From an uncultured Lachnospiraceae bacterium (lineage in GTDB: Bacteria; Bacillota; Clostridia; Lachnospirales; Lachnospiraceae), in assembly GCA_937877165.1 (NCBI GenBank), contig CALEFO010000194.1, positions 67,354 to 131,353 of the forward strand: a stretch of 64,000 bases of DNA, given 5' to 3'. The notes beneath the pieces are model-generated. The model was not told where the DNA came from. It ran no database searches and saw only the letters and a program-made list of their open reading frames with translations. Positions 49,227 through 59,526 of the stretch are shown here, one piece after another; the first letter of the stretch is position 1, and each line of letters begins with the position of its first letter. Made by a program: the position numbers and the translations under genes.

Positions 49227-49517
49227 TTATTCCATCACTGCAAGAATATCGCTCTGGCGGACAATCGTGTATGTCTCGTCGTCGCTCAGCTTCACTTCGG
49301 TTCCGGAATACTTGGAATAAACAACCTTATCACCGGCCTTCACCTGCATCGGGATGACCTTGCCGTCATCTGCAGTCTTTCCAGGTCCGACAGCGATGAC
49401 CTCAGCCTGCTGAGGCTTCTCCTTCTCTGCGCCGGGAATTACGATTCCGGATGCGGTAGTCTTCTCCGCTTCCAGTGCCTTCAGAACAACTCTGTCTTCC
49501 AACGGAACTAACTTCAT
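49227..49517 (-). CDS. groES: Co-chaperonin GroES
   Basis: 96 residues from MKLVPLEDRVVLKALEAE. GroES signature with mobile loop (EKTTASGIVIPGAEKEKPQQ) and VYSKYSGTEVKL. GGAGGCAGTTATC precedes the ATG at 49517. Caps GroEL in protein folding. Confidence 0.97.
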   Translation of the reverse strand: MKLVPLEDRVVLKALEAEKTTASGIVIPGAEKEKPQQAEVIAVGPGKTADDGKVIPMQVKAGDKVVYSKYSGTEVKLSDDETYTIVRQSDILAVME

Positions 49518-49589
49518 GATAACTGCCTCCTTAAAATATTGGGAACAACAAACCGCTGCTCTCAGAATGATGAACCTCTTCATATGTTG

Positions 49590-49616
49590 TTAGCACTCAT
49601 TCTTATTGAGTGCTAA
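49590..49616 (-). promoter_or_regulatory. CIRCE operator (HrcA site)
   Basis: TTAGCACTC - 9 nt - GAGTGCTAA, the canonical inverted repeat bound by HrcA, between promoter and groES. Places groESL under heat-shock repression. Confidence 0.96.
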
Positions 49617-49628
49617 TTCACATTAGTT

Positions 49629-49657
49629 ATAATAGTACTGACACAGATAGAATGCAA
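49629..49657 (-). promoter_or_regulatory. groESL promoter
   Basis: -35 TTGCAT (49657-49652), 17-nt spacer, -10 TATTAT (49634-49629), just upstream of CIRCE. Confidence 0.75.
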
Positions 49658-49692
49658 TAAGCAATATTTTGTTTTATACTTTGTTTATAAAG

Positions 49693-49822
49693 TTTCACAG
49701 AGCGTATCCGTGAACGCACGCATCCTGCAAGTAAACTTGCAAGGATGCGTGCGGATACGGATACATTGGGCGGAACGCCCACATCGAAAAATCCAAAGGA
49801 TTTTGAGATGCGCTCTGCGAAA
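49693..49822. repeat. Nested palindrome between groES and the oxidase gene
   Basis: Outer arms TTTCACAGAGCG and CGCTCTGCGAAA enclose CGTATCCG / CGGATACG, GCACGCATCC / GGATGCGTGC with TGCAAG / CTTGCA, a GGGCG / CGCCC hairpin, and AAAATCC / GGATTTT. Together they form a multi-branched structure of about 130 bp upstream of 49857. Probably a host repeat element. Confidence 0.65.
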
Positions 49823-49856
49823 CGACTTAACGCAATCATTTCAGGAGGAAAATTCC

Positions 49857-50897
49857 ATGACTTATCAAGAAGTACTTGAAAACGCAAGGACCTGCAGTGG
49901 TCCCTTCTGCAAGGCCTGTCCCGTCTGCAACGGACGTGCCTGCGGCAGCCAGATGCCCGGCCCCGGCGCCAAGGGTGTCGGTGATGTTGCCATCCGCAAT
50001 TACGAGGCCTGGCAGAAGGTCCGCATCAACATGAACACCATCGCCGAGAACAAGGAGCCTGACACCACCTTCCATTTCTTTGGAAAGGATCTGCGTATTC
50101 CGGTGATGGCAGGTCCTGTCGGCGCAGTCAAGCTTCACTACGGCGACAAATTCAATGATGTCGAATACAACGACATTCTGGTGCCCGCAGCGGCAGAGGC
50201 CGGCATCATCGCCTTCACCGGCGACGGCACCGATCCCAACGTCGTCAGGGCGGCAACCGCTTCCATCAAGGCCAATCACGGCATCGGTGTTCCCACCATC
50301 AAGCCCTGGGACATTGATACGCTTCAGGAGAAATTCCGCATGGTAGAGGAATCCGGTTCCTTTGCCGTTGCCATGGATGTCGATGCGGCAGGCCTTCCGT
50401 TCCTTCAGGGCCTCACGCCTCCGGCAGGCAGTAAAACCGTGGAACAGCTCCGTGAGGTCATTGAGAAGGCCGGAAAGCCGTTCATCATCAAGGGCGTCAT
50501 GACGGTAAAGGGTGCTCTTGACGCAGCAGAGGCCGGAGCCTCCGCCATCATTGTTTCCAACCACGGCGGCCGTGTTCAGGACCAAACCCCTTCCACTGCA
50601 GAGGTTCTGGAAGAAATCGTCAAGGCCGTAGAGGGCCGTATGATGATTCTCGTGGACGGTGGCATCCGCACCGGCGTGGATGTTTTCAAGGCTCTGGCTC
50701 TTGGTGCAGACGGTGTTCTCATCGCCCGTCCCTATGTCACCGCAGTTTACGGCGGCGGTGCGGAGGGTGTGAAGCTTCTGACCGACAAGCTTGCCGGAGA
50801 GCTTTCCTCCACCATGAAGATGTGCGGTGTTTCTTCTCTGAAGGAAATCACAAAGGACTGCCTCTTCAAGCCCGCCAGCCCCTATATTTCTTTCTGA
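49857..50897 (+). CDS. FMN-dependent alpha-hydroxy-acid oxidase-like protein
   Basis: 346 residues. A TIM-barrel flavoenzyme: VMAGPVGAVKLHYGDKFND, FIIKGVMTVKGALDAAEAGA, ASAIIVSNHGGR and LVDGGIRTGVDVFKALALGA give the FMN- and substrate-binding motifs (SNHGGR, GGIRTG). An N-terminal Cys cluster (CSGPFCKACPVCNGRACGS) is unusual for lactate oxidase and suggests a metal-binding or redox site, as in a clostridial subgroup. TCAGGAGGAAAATTCC precedes the ATG. Substrate uncertain. Confidence 0.87.
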   Translation: MTYQEVLENARTCSGPFCKACPVCNGRACGSQMPGPGAKGVGDVAIRNYEAWQKVRINMNTIAENKEPDTTFHFFGKDLRIPVMAGPVGAVKLHYGDKFNDVEYNDILVPAAAEAGIIAFTGDGTDPNVVRAATASIKANHGIGVPTIKPWDIDTLQEKFRMVEESGSFAVAMDVDAAGLPFLQGLTPPAGSKTVEQLREVIEKAGKPFIIKGVMTVKGALDAAEAGASAIIVSNHGGRVQDQTPSTAEVLEEIVKAVEGRMMILVDGGIRTGVDVFKALALGADGVLIARPYVTAVYGGGAEGVKLLTDKLAGELSSTMKMCGVSSLKEITKDCLFKPASPYISF

Positions 50898-50925
50898 AAG
50901 TAAAGCTGTCACCGGATAATCATGA

Positions 50926-50975
50926 AAAAATACAGCAGCGCATCTGCGGAGTGATCCGCGATGTGCTGCTGTATT
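50926..50975. terminator. Bidirectional terminator
   Basis: Long hairpin AAATACAGCAGC ... GCTGCTGTATTT with an inner GCGGA / TCCGC arm between the convergent oxidase and clpB genes; A- and T-runs on both sides. Confidence 0.85.
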
Positions 50976-50988
50976 TCCTTTACACTGA

Positions 50989-53661
50989 TTATGCCTTTAC
51001 CACTTCTGCCAAAAGGCTGCCATCCTTCACACCGATTTCGATGGTATCGCCCTCACTGACCTTATCCTCCAGGATCAGCTTTGCCGACATCGTCTCCACG
51101 TTTTTCTGGATGTATCTCTTCAGCGGACGTGCGCCGTAGCTCGGATCGTATGCGGCATCTGCGACGAACTTCTTTGCCTCATCAGTCAGACGGACAGAAA
51201 TCTCACGGTCTGCAAGACGTTCATTCAGATCCTTCATGATCAGATCAATGATTCCGCTGATGTTCTCCTTCGTCAGAGGACGGAACATGATGATCTCGTC
51301 CAGACGGTTCAGGAACTCCGGACGGAAGTGTTGATGCAGGATTGCGTCCACCGCTGTTCTGCAGCTCTCCGAAATTTCAATGCTCCCCTGTCCGGCTGCA
51401 CTGCCGTTTTCTTGCTGCGCCTCGCCGTAGGCGTTGTTCTTTTCCTGCTTCTCAATATCCGCAAGGATTTCCTGTGCGCCGAGGTTCGAGGTCAGAATGA
51501 TGATGGTGTTCTTGAAATCCACCGTTCTGCCCTGCGAATCCGTGATGCGGCCGTCATCCAGTACCTGAAGCAGAATATTGAACACATCCGGATGGGCCTT
51601 CTCCACCTCATCGAACAGAACCACCGAGTATGGTTTTCTGCGGACGGCTTCCGTCAGCTGGCCGCCTTCCTCATAACCGACATAACCGGGTGCTGCACCG
51701 ATCAGACGGGAAACGCTGTATTTCTCCATGTATTCGGACATATCAATCCGGACCATGTTCTTCTCATCGTCAAAAAGTGCCCTTGCCAGAGCCTTCGCAA
51801 GCTCCGTCTTGCCGACACCGGTGGGGCCGAGGAACAGGAACGAGCCGATCGGCTTCGTCGGATCCTTAATGCCCGCCTTGGAGCGCATAATGGCTTCCGA
51901 AACCTTGGTCACGGCTTCGTCCTGACCAACGACGCTCCGATGCAGCTCTTCCGGAAGGTGCAATGTTTTGCTGCGCTCGGATTCCGTCAGCTTGGACACC
52001 GGAATGCCGGTCCACTTGGACACGATTCTTCCGATTTCATCCTCCGTCACCTTTTCGTGCACCAGAGTCTCTCCGTCTCCTTCTGCAGAAGACTTCGACG
52101 CCGCCTCTTCTCCTTCCTTGATCTTTGCCTCGATTTCCGGAAGCTTTCCGTACTGCAGCTCCGCCGCCTTCTCCAGATCACCGCTCTGCTTTGCCAGCTC
52201 GATCTCCGAATTCACGGCATCCTTTTCCTCGCGGAGTTTGGACAGAGAATCAATCTTGCTCTTCTCGTTCTGCCACTGAGCCTTGGCCGCACTGAACTTG
52301 TCGCGGAGCTCTGCCATCTCCTTCTGCAGGTCGGCAAGCCGCTCCTTCGACAGGTTGTCATCCTCCTTCTTCAGCTGGATCTCCTCGATCTCCATCTGCT
52401 GAAGCTTACGATTCATCTCATCCAGCTCCGTCGGCATGGAATCCATCTCGGTCTTGATCAACGCGCACGCCTCATCCACAAGGTCAATGGCCTTGTCGGG
52501 AAGGAAGCGGTCCGTAATGTAGCGGTTCGAAAGGACCGCTGCCGCAACCAGCGCGTTATCCTCAATCTTCACACCATGATAGACCTCATACCGCTCCTTC
52601 AGGCCGCGGAGAATGGAAATCGTATCCTCCACGGTCGGCTCGCTCGCCATAACCGGCTGGAAACGACGCTCCAGTGCCGCGTCCTTCTCAATATACTCAC
52701 GGTATTCGTTCAGCGTCGTCGCACCGATGCAGTGCAGCTCGCCTCTTGCCAGCATAGGCTTTAACATATTGCCGGCATCCATCGCACCGTCCGTCTTGCC
52801 CGCCCCGACAATCGTATGGAGCTCATCAATGAACAGAATGATATTGCCGTCCGATGCCTTTACATCGTCGAGGACCGCCTTCAGACGCTCCTCGAACTCG
52901 CCGCGGTACTTCGCACCTGCAATCAGGGATCCCATGTTCAGCGAGAAAATCTTCTTGTCCTTCAGCGAATCCGGCACATCCTTCTTCGCGATTCTCTGGG
53001 CAAGGCCCTCTACAATCGCCGTTTTACCGACGCCCGGCTCACCGATGATGACCGGATTGTTCTTCGTCTTGCGGGAAAGAATGCGGATGACATTGCGGAT
53101 CTCATCGTCACGTCCGATGACAGGATCCATCTTCTGATCCCTCGCCTTCGCGACCAGCTCCTCGCCGTACTTCTCCAGCGTATCATACGTATCCTCCGGA
53201 TTGTCCGAGGTTACCTTCTGATTGCCACGGACCGTCTGCAGCGCCTGCAGGAAGGACTCTCTGCTGATGCCATAGTCTCTGAAAATCTGCTGAACATGAT
53301 CATTCGCATTCTTGATCATTGCAAGGAAAAGGTGCTCCACGGAAACATATTCATCCCCGAGCTTCTTCGCCTCATCCTCTGCACCGATCAAAACCTTATT
53401 CAAACTGCCGCTCACATAAATCTGTGTGTTTGAGCCGGACACGCGCGGCAGGACCTCCACTGCATTCTTACAGCGGGTCGTAAAGGACTGCGCATCTATG
53501 CCCATTTTCTCAACGAGCTTCGCAATCAGACTCTCGTCGACCGTCAAAAGGCAATACAGAAGATGCTCCTGTTCCACCTGCGGATTGCCGTATTCATTTG
53601 CCATCGATTCACAGTTCTGGATGGCCTCAACGGATTTCTGTGTGAATTTCTGAATGTTCAT
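50989..53661 (-). CDS. clpB: ATP-dependent disaggregase ClpB
   Basis: 890 residues. N-domain ([20 protein letters not shown]), first AAA Walker [10 protein letters not shown] with [10 protein letters not shown], a coiled-coil middle domain (about 400-525) diagnostic of ClpB, second [17 protein letters not shown], and no ClpP-binding loop. Resolubilises aggregates with DnaK. A terminator (53787-53820) separates it from the HdeD-like gene. Confidence 0.95.
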   Translation of the reverse strand: MNIQKFTQKSVEAIQNCESMANEYGNPQVEQEHLLYCLLTVDESLIAKLVEKMGIDAQSFTTRCKNAVEVLPRVSGSNTQIYVSGSLNKVLIGAEDEAKKLGDEYVSVEHLFLAMIKNANDHVQQIFRDYGISRESFLQALQTVRGNQKVTSDNPEDTYDTLEKYGEELVAKARDQKMDPVIGRDDEIRNVIRILSRKTKNNPVIIGEPGVGKTAIVEGLAQRIAKKDVPDSLKDKKIFSLNMGSLIAGAKYRGEFEERLKAVLDDVKASDGNIILFIDELHTIVGAGKTDGAMDAGNMLKPMLARGELHCIGATTLNEYREYIEKDAALERRFQPVMASEPTVEDTISILRGLKERYEVYHGVKIEDNALVAAAVLSNRYITDRFLPDKAIDLVDEACALIKTEMDSMPTELDEMNRKLQQMEIEEIQLKKEDDNLSKERLADLQKEMAELRDKFSAAKAQWQNEKSKIDSLSKLREEKDAVNSEIELAKQSGDLEKAAELQYGKLPEIEAKIKEGEEAASKSSAEGDGETLVHEKVTEDEIGRIVSKWTGIPVSKLTESERSKTLHLPEELHRSVVGQDEAVTKVSEAIMRSKAGIKDPTKPIGSFLFLGPTGVGKTELAKALARALFDDEKNMVRIDMSEYMEKYSVSRLIGAAPGYVGYEEGGQLTEAVRRKPYSVVLFDEVEKAHPDVFNILLQVLDDGRITDSQGRTVDFKNTIIILTSNLGAQEILADIEKQEKNNAYGEAQQENGSAAGQGSIEISESCRTAVDAILHQHFRPEFLNRLDEIIMFRPLTKENISGIIDLIMKDLNERLADREISVRLTDEAKKFVADAAYDPSYGARPLKRYIQKNVETMSAKLILEDKVSEGDTIEIGVKDGSLLAEVVKA

Positions 53662-53786
53662 AACCGGTACCTCCTCTTGGAAGCTATGATAGAAACCGCT
53701 CTTTCGGTATCTGCCGGGCCTGGAAAAGTCCCGGTTCCTTCAGGCGGTTCTTTGTTTTCTTTGTTCTATAACTACTATAACATTAA

Positions 53787-53820
53787 AAAAGACCCTGTCA
53801 ATGCCGACAGGATCTTTTAA
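53787..53820 (-). terminator. Terminator between HdeD-like gene and clpB
   Basis: AAAGATCCTGTC / GACAGGGTCTTT closed by GGCATT, then TTTTTT on the minus strand. The adjoining 53822-53956 holds two hairpins (GTGCCGC / GCGGCAC and GTTTGAATG / CATTCAAAC) and no gene. Confidence 0.8.
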
Positions 53821-53956
53821 TTCTAAACATTATGTAAACTGTAATTCAGCAGCTGCGGAAGAATTGCCGTCACATTATTTTTTTACTTACCTTTCTGTGC
53901 CGCGTTTTTTTGCGGCACCAATTCGTGTTTGAATGCGATCACATCGGCGATCACAT

Positions 53957-54832
53957 TCAAACTTCACCCTCCGCATTTTCTGCTCCAAACGGCTCCTGAT
54001 TCGCCAGAACGCCCGCTGCTGCTGCGTCCTGCTCCACGCCGTTGACATCTGCAGATTTCTTCTCCTCTGCGGAAGGCTCCTCATGATGGTGCGAGATTGT
54101 GGTATATCCCTCCATCGTCTCATTTCCCTGCGGCGCGGCAGCAGCTTCATTCTGCACCGGCTTCTCGTTCCAGAAAGTCTTCGATTCCGCCTCCTCCTGC
54201 TGAAGAGGAGTAACCTCGGCGTCGATCACGTCTCCTGCCGCCACTGCCGCAATCGCCTCCACCGGCTTCTCTGCCTTACCAATCTGAAGCATGATCCAGA
54301 TATCTGCAATGCCGTCCGCAATCAAGGCAATCGCCATGAATTTCATCAGGATTTTGTTGATCGCAACCGGGTGAATGATGAAAATCACACCCAGAACAAT
54401 CTCCGCCACGGCGATCGCAAGAGCCGCGGCAACACCGCCTGACTTCTGGCGCACGATCCGGATGCTCTCTGACAGATCCACAATGCCCGTTACCAGAACA
54501 ATCAGCCCGATGATGGTCGGTCCGAGCGACGCCAGAATCTCCGGATTGAAGAACAGATACATTCCAATGACCAGGGCAACCACACCGCCGAACAGGCCGA
54601 AAGAGCTTCCGTACACCCTGCTGCTGCGGTAGAAAAATGTGACCACTGTCACGATACCGGCAATCGCGATGATCGCGGCGATCGCCTTGCAAATGACAAT
54701 CAGCGCTGTGCCGGACCAGATCAGCAGCACCAGGCCGAGTGCCACCAGACAAGCTGCCTCGATCAGCTTGTTGGTCTTTGCAATACGAAACGCTCCCTTG
54801 ATTTCCTGCTCCACGCGTTCTTTTTTCTTCAT
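53957..54832 (-). CDS. HdeD-like (DUF308) membrane protein
   Basis: 291 residues. Six hydrophobic helices between about 22 and 190 with the DUF308 pattern (VGLIVLVTGIVDLSESIR-like; FIIHPVAINKILMKFMAIAL), then a long Ala/Glu-rich hydrophilic tail (about 205-291) containing SHHHEEPSAEEKK. The family is linked to acid or envelope stress; the tail is unusual. In the region 54833-55046 upstream there is a hairpin GGCAAAATCCGC / GCGGTTTTGCC and no gene. Confidence 0.8.
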   Translation of the reverse strand: MKKKERVEQEIKGAFRIAKTNKLIEAACLVALGLVLLIWSGTALIVICKAIAAIIAIAGIVTVVTFFYRSSRVYGSSFGLFGGVVALVIGMYLFFNPEILASLGPTIIGLIVLVTGIVDLSESIRIVRQKSGGVAAALAIAVAEIVLGVIFIIHPVAINKILMKFMAIALIADGIADIWIMLQIGKAEKPVEAIAAVAAGDVIDAEVTPLQQEEAESKTFWNEKPVQNEAAAAPQGNETMEGYTTISHHHEEPSAEEKKSADVNGVEQDAAAAGVLANQEPFGAENAEGEV

Positions 54833-55046
54833 AATTGTACCTCACTGAGGCAAAATCCGCGAAAGCGGTTTTGCCAAATCCGTTTTGATCTTTCCCCTAT
54901 TCATCATACCACGATCCCATACGTATGCATCCGTTCGGATTCCGCTCAAAATTTGCAGCGGTTCCACACCTGCAGATTTTCAGCGAGCATTGCCTGCACG
55001 CAGAACAATTCGTATCAGAAGCCTCAATGCAGTCAGATTTTCCATT

Positions 55047-55658
55047 TTATCTCAAGGCCTCAATGCGATTTAGGATCTCTTCTCTTCCCTGCTTCGTAAG
55101 GCCTGAGAACGGAATGACCTCCAGTGATACCTCCTGGCCAACCGCACTCTTCTCGTGAAGAACCCTTTCTACATTCGTGATCGCCCGCTGCAGCTGGCTT
55201 CTCTTGAGCTTATCCGCCTTGGTCGCCACGATGACCGGGATAAAACCGTTGTGAACCACCCAGTCGAACATCAGGACATCGTCGTCCGACGGATCGTGGC
55301 GGATATCAATCAGAAGGAACACCGCCTTCAGGGAACGGCTCGTATGAAGATAGTTCTCGATCATGGTTCCCCACTGCGCCTTGACCTCCACGCCCGCCGT
55401 TGCATAGCCATATCCCGGCAGATCCACCAGGTACAGCTCATCGTTGATATTATAATAGTTGATCGTCTGCGTCTTGCCCGGCTTAGAGCTCGTTCTGGCG
55501 TAGCTCTTCCGGTTCATCAGTGCATTGATCAGCGTGGATTTTCCCACGTTGCTCTTTCCGGCAAAGGCAAATTCCGGCCAGGAATGCACGGGAAGCTTGC
55601 TGGTAATGCCGCAGACCGTTTCCAGATTGACATTTTTGATAATCATCATTTCACCCAT
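55047..55658 (-). CDS. ysxC: Ribosome biogenesis GTPase YsxC/EngB
   Basis: 203 residues. G1 GKSNVGKST, G2 TSSKPGKTQTIN, G3 DLPGYGYA, G4 TKADKL. An essential TRAFAC GTPase for large-subunit assembly. ATG at 55646 or 55643 are alternatives to 55658. Downstream of clpX with a hairpin (GGCGTGCGGCAC / GTGCCGCACGCC, 55672-55699) between. Confidence 0.94.
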   Translation of the reverse strand: MGEMMIIKNVNLETVCGITSKLPVHSWPEFAFAGKSNVGKSTLINALMNRKSYARTSSKPGKTQTINYYNINDELYLVDLPGYGYATAGVEVKAQWGTMIENYLHTSRSLKAVFLLIDIRHDPSDDDVLMFDWVVHNGFIPVIVATKADKLKRSQLQRAITNVERVLHEKSAVGQEVSLEVIPFSGLTKQGREEILNRIEALR

Positions 55659-55706
55659 TCAGCAAAGGCGTGCGGCACCGTCGTGCCGCACGCCCTCTGC
55701 CATTCC

Positions 55707-57044
55707 TTAACTTGTCTTTTTCAGCGGCTCTTCCTGCAAAAGTCTTGTGCCTTCCGTACGCGTGCCGTCCGCATGAATCAGAATCGGCTGTTCCCCGCCC
55801 AGCACGGACGCCTTCGTGACAATGCACTGGCGCACCGTATCATCCGACGGAATGGTATACATCACATCCATCATCACGCGCTCCATGATCGAACGAAGGC
55901 CGCGGGCCCCTGTCTTTCTCTCCACTGCCATATCCGCGATCGCCTCAATGGCATCGTCCTCAAAGGAAAGCTCCACGCCATCATAATGGAAGAGCTTGCG
56001 GTACTGCTTGATCAGCGCATTCTTCGGCTCCTTCAGGATCCGGATCAGCGCATCCCGGTCCAGTCCGTCCAGCGTTACCACAACCGGCACACGGCCGATG
56101 AACTCCGGAATCAGTCCGAACTTCACAAGATCCTGCGGAACCACCTCTTTCAGAATTGCCCCCGGATTCTTCTCTTCCTTCTCTGCGACCGACGCGTTGA
56201 AGCCCATGGAACGGTAATCGGTTCTCTCATGGATGATCTTATCCAGTCCGTCAAACGCACCGCCGCAGATGAACAGAATATTGGACGTGTCAATCTCAAT
56301 CAGCTCCTGCTGCGGATGCTTTCTTCCGCCCTGCGGAGGAACGGAAGCCCTCGTGCCTTCCACAATTTTCAAAAGAGCCTGCTGAACGCCCTCGCCGGAG
56401 ACATCTCTGGTGATAGAAACGTTCTCGCCCTTCTTTGAAATCTTGTCAATCTCATCAATGTAGATAATTCCCAGCTGGGCACGCTCCACATTGTAATCGG
56501 CCGCCTGAATCAGCTTCAGAAGAATATTCTCGACATCCTCGCCGACATAGCCTGCCTCAGTCAGCGTCGTGGCATCCGCAATCGCAAATGGAACATTCAG
56601 GAGCTTGGCAAGCGTCTGGGCAAGGTATGTCTTGCCGGAACCGGTCGGCCCCAGAAGCAGAATGTTGGATTTCTGAAGCTCAATCTGAGCATCCTCGTCC
56701 GTCATCTGCCCGGTTCCCGCCAGCACACGCTTATAATGATTGTAGACGGAAACAGCCAGAACCTTCTTCGCCTCATCCTGTCCGATGACGTACTGATCCA
56801 GAAAAGCCTTGATCTGTGCAGGCTTCATCAGATTGATGTCCTGCTGCGTCACGCCGGCCTCTCCGAACTCTCCTGCTTCCTCCTTGGTGTCATCCTCGTC
56901 AATGATGTCGCCGCAGATTGCAATGCACTCATCGCAGATGTAGACGCCGTTCGGTCCCGCGATCAGCTTGCGAACCTCGTTCTCTGATCTTCCGCAGAAT
57001 GAGCAGCGGCGCGGCGGAACCATTCTTTTGTTGTTATTCGCCAT
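55707..57044 (-). CDS. clpX: ClpX unfoldase subunit
   Basis: 445 residues. N-terminal zinc domain ([14 protein letters not shown] ... YICDECI), Walker [13 protein letters not shown], Walker [10 protein letters not shown], sensor FIGRVPV and the ClpP-docking loop in RSMGFNAS. Feeds proteins to ClpP. It starts 15 bp after the clpP stop on the minus strand would suggest; clpP lies upstream in the same operon. Confidence 0.96.
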   Translation of the reverse strand: MANNNKRMVPPRRCSFCGRSENEVRKLIAGPNGVYICDECIAICGDIIDEDDTKEEAGEFGEAGVTQQDINLMKPAQIKAFLDQYVIGQDEAKKVLAVSVYNHYKRVLAGTGQMTDEDAQIELQKSNILLLGPTGSGKTYLAQTLAKLLNVPFAIADATTLTEAGYVGEDVENILLKLIQAADYNVERAQLGIIYIDEIDKISKKGENVSITRDVSGEGVQQALLKIVEGTRASVPPQGGRKHPQQELIEIDTSNILFICGGAFDGLDKIIHERTDYRSMGFNASVAEKEEKNPGAILKEVVPQDLVKFGLIPEFIGRVPVVVTLDGLDRDALIRILKEPKNALIKQYRKLFHYDGVELSFEDDAIEAIADMAVERKTGARGLRSIMERVMMDVMYTIPSDDTVRQCIVTKASVLGGEQPILIHADGTRTEGTRLLQEEPLKKTS

Positions 57045-57058
57045 GACGGCTCTCCCCT

Positions 57059-57673
57059 TTATGCGTTCTTCAGTGCGTCCTCAATTTCCTTGCGGGTGGT
57101 GTAAATATGATCAATCAGACCATAATCCAGAGCCTCCTGTGCGGACATCCAGTTGTCGCGGTCTGTATCGCGGCACAGGTCCTCATAGGTCTTTCCCGTG
57201 TTCTGTGCAAGGATGTGATTGAGCTTTTCCCTGGTGTTCTTAATGTGCTCCGCCGCGATCAGCATATCGCTGGCCTGGCCTTCCGTTCCGCCGGAGGGCT
57301 GATGAATCAGGATCTCCGAATTCGGAAGGGAATATCGCTTGCCCTTGGTGCCGCCCGCCAGAAGAAAAGACCCCATGCTGGCCGCCATGCCGACGCAGAT
57401 GGTCGACACATCGCACTTGATGAACTGCATGGTATCGTAAATTGCAAGGCCTGCGGTTACCGATCCTCCCGGGCTGTTAATGTAGAACTGAATATCCTTC
57501 TCCGGATCTTCTCCCTCCAGGAACAGAAGCTGTGCAACGATCAATTCTGCAGACTGATCCGTCACCTGATCACCCAGCATGATGATGCGTTCCTTCAGAA
57601 GCCTTGAAAAAATGTCATAGGAGCGCTCACCGCTTCCGGTCTGCTCAATGACATAAGGTACCAGATTTGCCAT
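57059..57673 (-). CDS. clpP: ClpP protease subunit
   Basis: 204 residues from [21 protein letters not shown] precedes the ATG at 57673. Catalytic Ser in GMAASMGS, His in ILIHQPSGG, Asp in RDTDRDNWM. Serine protease of the ClpXP complex. A hairpin (GATCCTGCC / GGCAGGATC, 57723-57753) lies upstream. Confidence 0.96.
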   Translation of the reverse strand: MANLVPYVIEQTGSGERSYDIFSRLLKERIIMLGDQVTDQSAELIVAQLLFLEGEDPEKDIQFYINSPGGSVTAGLAIYDTMQFIKCDVSTICVGMAASMGSFLLAGGTKGKRYSLPNSEILIHQPSGGTEGQASDMLIAAEHIKNTREKLNHILAQNTGKTYEDLCRDTDRDNWMSAQEALDYGLIDHIYTTRKEIEDALKNA

Positions 57674-57784
57674 AAAAACCTCCTTCAAAAAATCTCTGCC
57701 AGAACGGATTCCCTGACAACAGAAAGGATCCTGCCCGCTTACCGGCAGGATCTTGGGCAAAATGCCACTCATAACGCCCATAAT

Positions 57785-57825
57785 AAAACAAAGGCCTTGC
57801 CTGCCGCAAGGCCTTTGTTTTAAAT
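57785..57825 (-). terminator. Terminator after trigger factor gene
   Basis: CAAAGGCCTTG / CAAGGCCTTTG around GGCA-like loop bases, then TTTTATT on the minus strand. Confidence 0.85.
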
Positions 57826-57849
57826 TAAGAGATTTTTCATGAACGAAGC

Positions 57850-59262
57850 TTACTCTGCGCTCTCAGCGGGAGCCTCTTCTTCCTTCTTCTTGGAAGCAGT
57901 CTTTCTGGCCTTCTTCGGCTTCTCCTCCGCTGCATCGCCAGCAGTCTCTTCCTTCACAGCCTTAGCCTTCTTCGTCTCCTTCGCATTCTCGGTGATGAAG
58001 TCAGCAGCCTTGCGGATGCGGACATCCTTCTTCAGGTCATCCTTCATCTGCTCGGACTCGAATACCTTCTCGACGTTCTCAACCGGCATGTGATACTGGT
58101 CAGCCATCTTCTTGTATTCGTCCTTAAGATCCTCATCGGTTACTTCGATGTTCTCTGCCTCTGCGACAGCCTCGAGAACCAGGCTGTTGCGGATTCTCTG
58201 CTCTGCCTGGGGCTTGAGCTGCTCAAGGAACTGCTCCTTCGTCTGACCGGTGTACTGCAGATAGGTTTCCAGTCTCATGCCCTGATACTGCATATTCTGA
58301 GCGAACTCATTGGCGATGTTCTCCTGCTGCGTGCGGAGCATTGCCTCCGGGATGTCGATCTTCGCATCCTCAACTGCAGCAGCAACTGCCTCATTCTGCT
58401 TCGCGTTCTTCTGCTCTTCTTCCTTGCGGACCTCAAGGTTCTTGCGGATATCCGCCTTGTACTCGTCCAGAGTGGAGAACTCGGAAACCTCATCCGCAAA
58501 TGCATCGTTGAGCTCCGGAAGAACCTTGGTCTTGATGGAGTTCACCTTGCAGTGGAAAACAGCAGGCTTTCCGGCAAGCTTCTTCTCGTGATAATTCTCC
58601 GGGAAGGTAACCTCTACGTCCTTCTCCTCGCCGATGTTCATGCCGACCAGCTGCTCCTCGAAGCCGGGAATAAAGGAGTGAGAGCCGACCGTCAGATCAT
58701 AGTTCTCTGCAGTGCCGCCGTCGAATGCCTCACCGTCAACCGTGCCTGCAAAATCAAGCTTGATCATGTCGCCGTCTGCAACCGGGCGGTCCGTTACATC
58801 CTGAATCTTGCCGTTTGCGTCCTGCTGACGCTTAAGCTCCTTCTCGACTTCCTCGTCCGTCACCTCAACCGGTGCCTGCTTGGTAATCGAAACTCCCTTA
58901 TACTTGCCAAGAGATACCGGAGGCTTCAGAGCAACCTCTGCGGTATAGATGAAGCTCTTTCCCTCCTCGATCTGGGTTACATCAATCTTCGGATTGGAAA
59001 CAACGTCCTCACCGGACTCCTTCACCGCATTCTCATAGGACTCGTTGATGCAGGTATTGGCAGCCTCTTCATAGAAGATTCCTGCGCCGTACATCTTCTC
59101 AACAATCTTGCGGGGTGCCTTTCCCTTGCGGAAGCCGGGAATGGAAATTCTGTTCTTCTCCTTCTGATAAGCCTTCTCAATTGCCTTGCCGAAATCCTCG
59201 GCACTTACCTCGATGGTAAGCTTGGCCATGCTGTTCTCGAGCTTTTCAACACTAACGCTCAT
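57850..59262 (-). CDS. tig: Trigger factor
   Basis: 470 residues. Ribosome-binding signature [21 protein letters not shown]-type domain ([40 protein letters not shown]), C-terminal chaperone arms, plus a basic/acidic tail of about 45 residues ([18 protein letters not shown]) seen in Lachnospiraceae. Folds nascent chains. The order tig-clpP-clpX-ysxC is a common Firmicutes cluster. The 264 bp upstream (59263-59526) hold a hairpin GAAACAGA / TTTCGTTTC and no gene. Confidence 0.95.
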   Translation of the reverse strand: MSVSVEKLENSMAKLTIEVSAEDFGKAIEKAYQKEKNRISIPGFRKGKAPRKIVEKMYGAGIFYEEAANTCINESYENAVKESGEDVVSNPKIDVTQIEEGKSFIYTAEVALKPPVSLGKYKGVSITKQAPVEVTDEEVEKELKRQQDANGKIQDVTDRPVADGDMIKLDFAGTVDGEAFDGGTAENYDLTVGSHSFIPGFEEQLVGMNIGEEKDVEVTFPENYHEKKLAGKPAVFHCKVNSIKTKVLPELNDAFADEVSEFSTLDEYKADIRKNLEVRKEEEQKNAKQNEAVAAAVEDAKIDIPEAMLRTQQENIANEFAQNMQYQGMRLETYLQYTGQTKEQFLEQLKPQAEQRIRNSLVLEAVAEAENIEVTDEDLKDEYKKMADQYHMPVENVEKVFESEQMKDDLKKDVRIRKAADFITENAKETKKAKAVKEETAGDAAEEKPKKARKTASKKKEEEAPAESAE

Positions 59263-59526
59263 TGATTCATTCCTCCTGATGGTACTTTTACTTCGTCAGA
59301 AACAGACTTTCGTTTCTGTTCGGCTGGCCCCATCCGAAATTCCGCCGGAAATCCAAGATGAGCGCAAAACAGTCACACAATCAAAAAGTATACCCATGAA
59401 GAGCCGTTTTTGCAAGGTTTTTCGCTGTTTCCGGCCCCTCATGGGTATCTGTTTCCCTGTCCGTGGACATCCCGGCAAGGAATTTCACCTGTTTTGACAG
59501 ATTTTATGTACAGAGGATCCGATCGC

